NCBI RefSeq assembly: GCF_023065955.2
Contig: NW_026622797.1
Location: forward strand, 56,975,689 to 57,039,688
Length of the DNA: 64,000 nt
Reading direction: 5' to 3'
Source: Ursus arctos
Lineage: Eukaryota > Chordata > Mammalia > Carnivora > Ursidae
Below are positions 61,036 through 64,000 of the stretch, in pieces; the first letter of the stretch is position 1; the number at the start of each line of letters is the position of its first letter. The translations under genes and the position numbers were made by a program. The notes under the pieces are model-generated. The model did not search any database. It had not been told where the DNA came from and saw only the letters and a program-made list of their open reading frames with translations.

Positions 61036-61202
61036 CATGCCACTTCTTGCTACATGTACTGTACTTATTAACTCTCACTTGTGAAGATGCTAAATCCCAC
61101 TGATACAGTAGAGCCTTGAACAATGCCAGGGTTAGGGGCTCTGGCACCCGTGCAGTCAAAATTGTGCATATAACTTTTGACTTCCCAAAAACGTAACTAC
61201 TA

Positions 61203-61291
61203 TATGCAAATAATGAATCATGGAACATCGCATCAAAAACTGGGGATGTACTGTATGGTGACTAATATAACAAAATAAAAATTATTTTTAA
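61203..61291 (+). mobile_element. 5'-truncated L1 tail inside the Tigger element
   Basis: About 90 bp of L1 3' end: ATGAATCATGGAACATCGCA, GTACTGTATGGTGACTAATA, then an A-rich tail. Direct repeats AAAAACGTAACTACTA (61187-61202) and AAAAACTTAACTACTA (61292-61307) differ at one base. Confidence 0.92.
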
Positions 61292-61495
61292 AAAAACTTA
61301 ACTACTAATAGCCTACTGTTCACCAGAAGACTTGCCAATAACATAAAGTCAATTAACACACATTTTGTGTGTTTTATGTGTTATATACTGTGTTTTTACA
61401 ATAAAATAAACTAGAGAAAAGAAAATGTTATAAAGAAAATCAAAAGGAAGAGAAAATATGATTATAGTACTATACCGTAAGAACTCTGTGTACAG

Positions 61496-62365
61496 GCAGT
61501 GCTCCCAGTGGTCCCAGGAATCTGCCTCTTGCTTCAATGGTGTTCAAACAGAACAGACTCAGGGATACCCCTTCTTCCAGCCTCCTACCACCCTGCAACC
61601 TCTTTCCCAGTTGCAACTTTTGGAACCATCTTCTCAGCTATCCTCTACCTCTGGACCAGCCAACACCATTTCTTGAGCTTAGTTCCTTATTGCCAATCAA
61701 CTGTGAGCTCTCAGATTTATCAGAATTATTCCACTGAGGTAAAGGCCACCATCATCCACTGATCAGTATGCATCTGTGGGTCTCCTACACCTACTTCTCC
61801 CTTGGCTTCTATTTCCACTGTGACAGTGTGGCTCTGGAGGGCATGGGCCACTTCTGGAGTTGGCTGAAGAGAAGTACAAGGGCACCAAATAAAATCAAAG
61901 CAGCAACTGCACCCTCTTTCAGGATGTGCAGAAGCCAACCCAAGATGAGTGGGTAAAACCCCAGAAGCCATGGAATCCACCATGGTCCTGGAGAAGGACC
62001 TCAACTAGGCCCTTTTGGAGCTGCATGCCCTGGGTTCTGCCAGTGCAGACCCCATCTCTGTGACTTTCTGGAGACCCACTTTCTAGATGAGGAGATGAAA
62101 CTCATCAAGAAGATCACAACCACCTCACTAATCTCCACCAGGTAGCTGGCTCCCAGGCTGGGCTGGGTGAGTATCTCTTCAAAATGCTCACCCTTAAGCA
62201 CTACTAGGCATCTCCAGAGCCCAGCAAGCTCATCTGGCATCGCCCTGATGTCAAGGCTTTTGTCTAAACCTCTCCCTGCAGCCATTAGGCAGCTTTTTAA
62301 CCACCTGGAGCCCTCTCCCAAGCCCGAGCCAAATGGAAATAAAGCTTTCTGTAGGAAAAAAAAAA
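61496..62365 (+). pseudogene. FTL: Processed pseudogene of ferritin light chain
   Basis: Intronless copy of FTL mRNA (in the live gene, the iron-storage shell subunit). A 5' UTR-like part (about 61496-61702) carries an iron-responsive-element relic. The coding part (61703-62207) starts SSQIYQNYSTEV right after a start codon changed to GTG (61703-61705); it hits an early stop at 61760-61762 after a one-base deletion, then reads SYTYFSLGFYFHCDSVALEG in another frame. Further stops follow, including TAG at 62006-62008 where FTL has CAG. The last codons ([11 protein letters not shown], stop 62205-62207) are recognisable. The coding part is 505 bp against 528 for a working FTL. The 3' UTR has AATAAA (62338-62343) and an A10 run (62356-62365). 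No introns plus an A-tail shows L1-mediated retrotransposition. No target duplication was found, and the 5' boundary is approximate. Confidence 0.95.
61526..61556 (+). promoter_or_regulatory. Degenerate iron-responsive element of the FTL pseudogene
   Basis: TCTTGCTTCAATGGTGTTCAAAC-like stretch (about 61528-61550) aligns with the FTL 5' UTR element, where the six-base loop is CAGUGU. Here the loop position (61538-61543) reads TGGTGT and the descending arm has changed, so iron regulatory protein binding should be lost. It also shows that the copied mRNA kept its 5' UTR. Confidence 0.85.
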
Positions 62366-62429
62366 TCCACATACAAGTGAATTTGTGCAGTTCAAATCTG
62401 TGTTCTTTAAGGGTTAACAGTACTTCAAA

Positions 62430-62905
62430 ATGAATCCAGATTTCTCCAGTAACCCTCTCTGTACCCCATTCTGGATCTATAACTTAGCTAAGTACCCCTC
62501 CTCTTTTCTCCTAAGCATTACCCATTCACCACACTTGTAGTATTATCTAAATTATCTACTTACTCCTCAGTGTCTCCCACTAGATTTAAATTTCTTTAAG
62601 GCAATGGTTTTAAACTGAGAGCGATTTTGCCTGCCAGGGCATATTTGGTAGTATCTGGAGACACTTTGAGTTCTCACAGCTAGCAAAGGGGTGCTACCAG
62701 CATGTAGTAAGTAGAGGTCTATGATGCAACTAAACATTTTACAGTACACAGGACAGCTTCCCACTATAAAGAAATATCTGGCTCAAAATTTCAGCAGTGT
62801 TGAGGTTAAGAAACCCTTCTTTAAGGTAAGACCAACCATAATCTTTGTATTCAGCACCTAAGGCAATATCTGGTACATAGTAAGTGCTCAATAGACGCTT
62901 ATTAA
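62430..62905 (+). repeat. L2 3' region, split by a hAT element
   Basis: Left part to about 62601 (CCTCAGTGTCTCCCACTAGA, TTTAAATTTCTTTAAGG). Right part from 62819: TTTGTATTCAGCACCTAAGG, CAATATCTGGTACATAGTAA, GTGCTCAATAGACGCTTATT. This is the L2 tail on the plus strand. Confidence 0.7.
62602..62818 (+). mobile_element. Short hAT DNA transposon with a perfect 8-bp duplication
   Basis: Left end CAATGGTTTTAAACTGAGAG, interior GATTTTGCCTGCCAGGGCAT, right end TTGAGGTTAAGAAACCCTT. This matches the common 'CAGTGGTTCTCAACC ... GGTTGAGAAACCCTG' mammalian element. The octamer CTTTAAGG occurs at 62594-62601 and 62819-62826 exactly, as expected for hAT transposition. Non-autonomous; encodes nothing. Confidence 0.92.
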
Positions 62906-63657
62906 ACAGATTCAAAAGATATTGTAGGTTAGAAAATTATGCTCCATTTTCTATTCATTCGAAAATTCCTTCCCTAATCTTCCCAGATTGAATTTGCTAT
63001 TCCATCGTCTACGAGCTATCACTACCTTAAGTCACCCACCAAACTGCAGAAAACCTCTCTGCATTAACATGCTTGTTAGATGGTGACCTCTACCAGGCTT
63101 AACTATCTTTGCATCTCAGTGAGTTTTTTTAAAAATATTTTAAAAGAGTACATAGAGAAATACCATAATTGGGTGACTTGTTAGGAATGCATAGTTCTTC
63201 TTAGTCCCAAATCCTATAAGACATGTAGCCACAAGGGGACCTATAAGCAGCAGAGTGTAAAATCATCTGGGTGTGACGAAGGCTGGTCCTGATGTACACC
63301 ACTATTTTCTATCACCTAGTTTTCTATTAGGTAAGCCTGTAATATTCCATTGTATATAAAATATTACAGCTGTCCCTCCTCAAGTTTCTCTAAACTTACA
63401 TTTTCCTATTAAGGTTGTGATTTTATTTTCGTCTGTCTTTCACAGGTCTGAAAAATGCCTGTTGTTAAAACTGGTGTCAGGACACTCTACAGAAGGGACT
63501 TTCTTGCAGAGGTATAAGCAAGCATTCTCCTGTGAACTTACTTCAGAAAGAGCTGTGATTTTTCTCATTGAAAATGGGTGAAATAGGATCAAGGGCCATA
63601 ATTGGTTGCTCACATTCAAGAGCAAGAAAGTGAAAGCCTTTCTCATAAAAGGCATTT
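62906..63657. other. Unassigned interval
   Basis: No gene or element recognised. Confidence 0.4.
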
Positions 63658-63670
63658 AAAAATGTCTTCA

Positions 63671-63889
63671 GGGGCGCCTGGGTGGCACAGCGGTTAAGCG
63701 TCTGCCTTCGGCTCAGGGCGTGATCCTGGCGTTATGGGATCGAGCCCCACATCAGGCTCCTCCGCTATGAGCCTGCTTCTTCCTCTCCCGCTCCCCCTGC
63801 TTGTGTTCCCTCTCTCGCTGGCTGTCTCTATCCTGTCGAATAAATAAATAAAATCTTTAAAAAATAAATAAATAAATAAATAAATAAAT
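63671..63889 (+). mobile_element. CAN-SINE, young type
   Basis: Head GGGGCGCCTGGGTGGCACAG, then GGTTAAGCGTCTGCCTTCGG and GGGATCGAGCCCCACATCAG (B-box-like), ending in a long (TAAA)n tail (about 63838-63889). Perfect 13-bp duplication AAAAATGTCTTCA at 63658-63670 and 63890-63902. Confidence 0.98.
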
Positions 63890-64000
63890 AAAAATGTCTT
63901 CAAATGCTATTGGGTTATTAACAACATAGTCAGCTTCTTTTCATTAATATTTTGGTTTGATAGCAGTCTAATATTCTAGTATTGGTAGAATAATGGTAAT

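Larger units (their letters stand above)
61106..62420 (+). mobile_element. Tigger2/MER2-type DNA transposon with two internal insertions
   Basis: Left end CAGTAGAGCCTTGAACAATG and right end TTCTTTAAGGGTTAACAG are terminal inverted repeats of the CAGTTGACCCTTGAACAA type. TA dinucleotides flank it (61104-61105 and 62421-62422), the target of TcMar/Tigger elements. Transposon sequence is seen at 61106-61202, 61308 to about 61490 and about 62366-62420. It encodes no transposase. The family name is from memory of the MER2 consensus. Confidence 0.8.

Noticed and set aside
61537..62433. Open frames at the FTL-like locus read as a functional ferritin gene
   Set aside because: The start codon is changed to GTG, there is a frameshift within about 20 codons and further stops; an A-tail and lack of introns mark a processed pseudogene.

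Overview
This window is nuclear DNA from a placental mammal, almost certainly a caniform carnivoran. The main evidence is eleven copies of the carnivoran tRNA-Lys-derived SINE (CAN-SINE/SINEC; heads resembling GGGGCGCCTGGGTGGC, tails TAAATAAATAAAATCTT) and several copies of the carnivoran-type L1. The SINE subfamily looks like the one I associate with bears and the giant panda, but I cannot fix the species. No protein-coding gene with exons, no tRNA, rRNA or snRNA gene and no CRISPR array could be supported. The window reads as an AT-rich, gene-poor intergenic or intronic stretch built from layers of transposons.

Layout. 1-560: a minus-strand SINE, a MIR and a compound GATA/TA microsatellite. 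560-4277: mostly unassigned. 4278-13240: a nest in which an ancient L1M is interrupted first by a 3'-end L1 fragment (5463-5765, perfect 14-bp target duplication) and directly next to it by a nearly full-length but decayed carnivoran L1 (about 5780-12194). That L1 has two SINEs inside it, an expanded (TA)29 tract and a deletion of its reverse-transcriptase core. 13240-28370: old L2, MIR and L1M fragments, two SINEs, a short L1 tail, an LTR-like stretch (21560-22045) and a minus-strand MaLR element with part of its internal region (about 24530-25950). 28383-34525: the youngest-looking large insertion, a complete-length L1 with a 14-bp target duplication, a CpG-rich 5' UTR and a recognisable ORF1 and ORF2 broken by a few small indels and one clear nonsense change. 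35873-37334: an L1 with the classic twin-priming 5' inversion, flanked by a perfect 17-bp duplication and sitting inside a MIR.

37352-61000 is a sparse mix of L2, MIR, MaLR LTRs, hAT fragments, L1M ORF1 remains and four simple repeats, with SINEs at 47722, 51000 and 58321. 61106-62420 holds the most informative locus: a Tigger2/MER2-type DNA transposon, still bounded by TA, that was later hit by a 5'-truncated L1 tail and by a full-length processed pseudogene of ferritin light chain (FTL) carrying a degenerate iron-responsive element. Just downstream a short hAT element (62602-62818) with a perfect 8-bp duplication sits inside an L2. The window ends with a SINE at 63671-63889.

There are no genes here that act together. 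The biology on show is retrotransposition: target-primed insertion, 5' truncation, twin priming, processed-pseudogene formation by the L1 machinery, and insertion into older insertions. I found no convincing novel system. The findings below are structural observations on these insertions.
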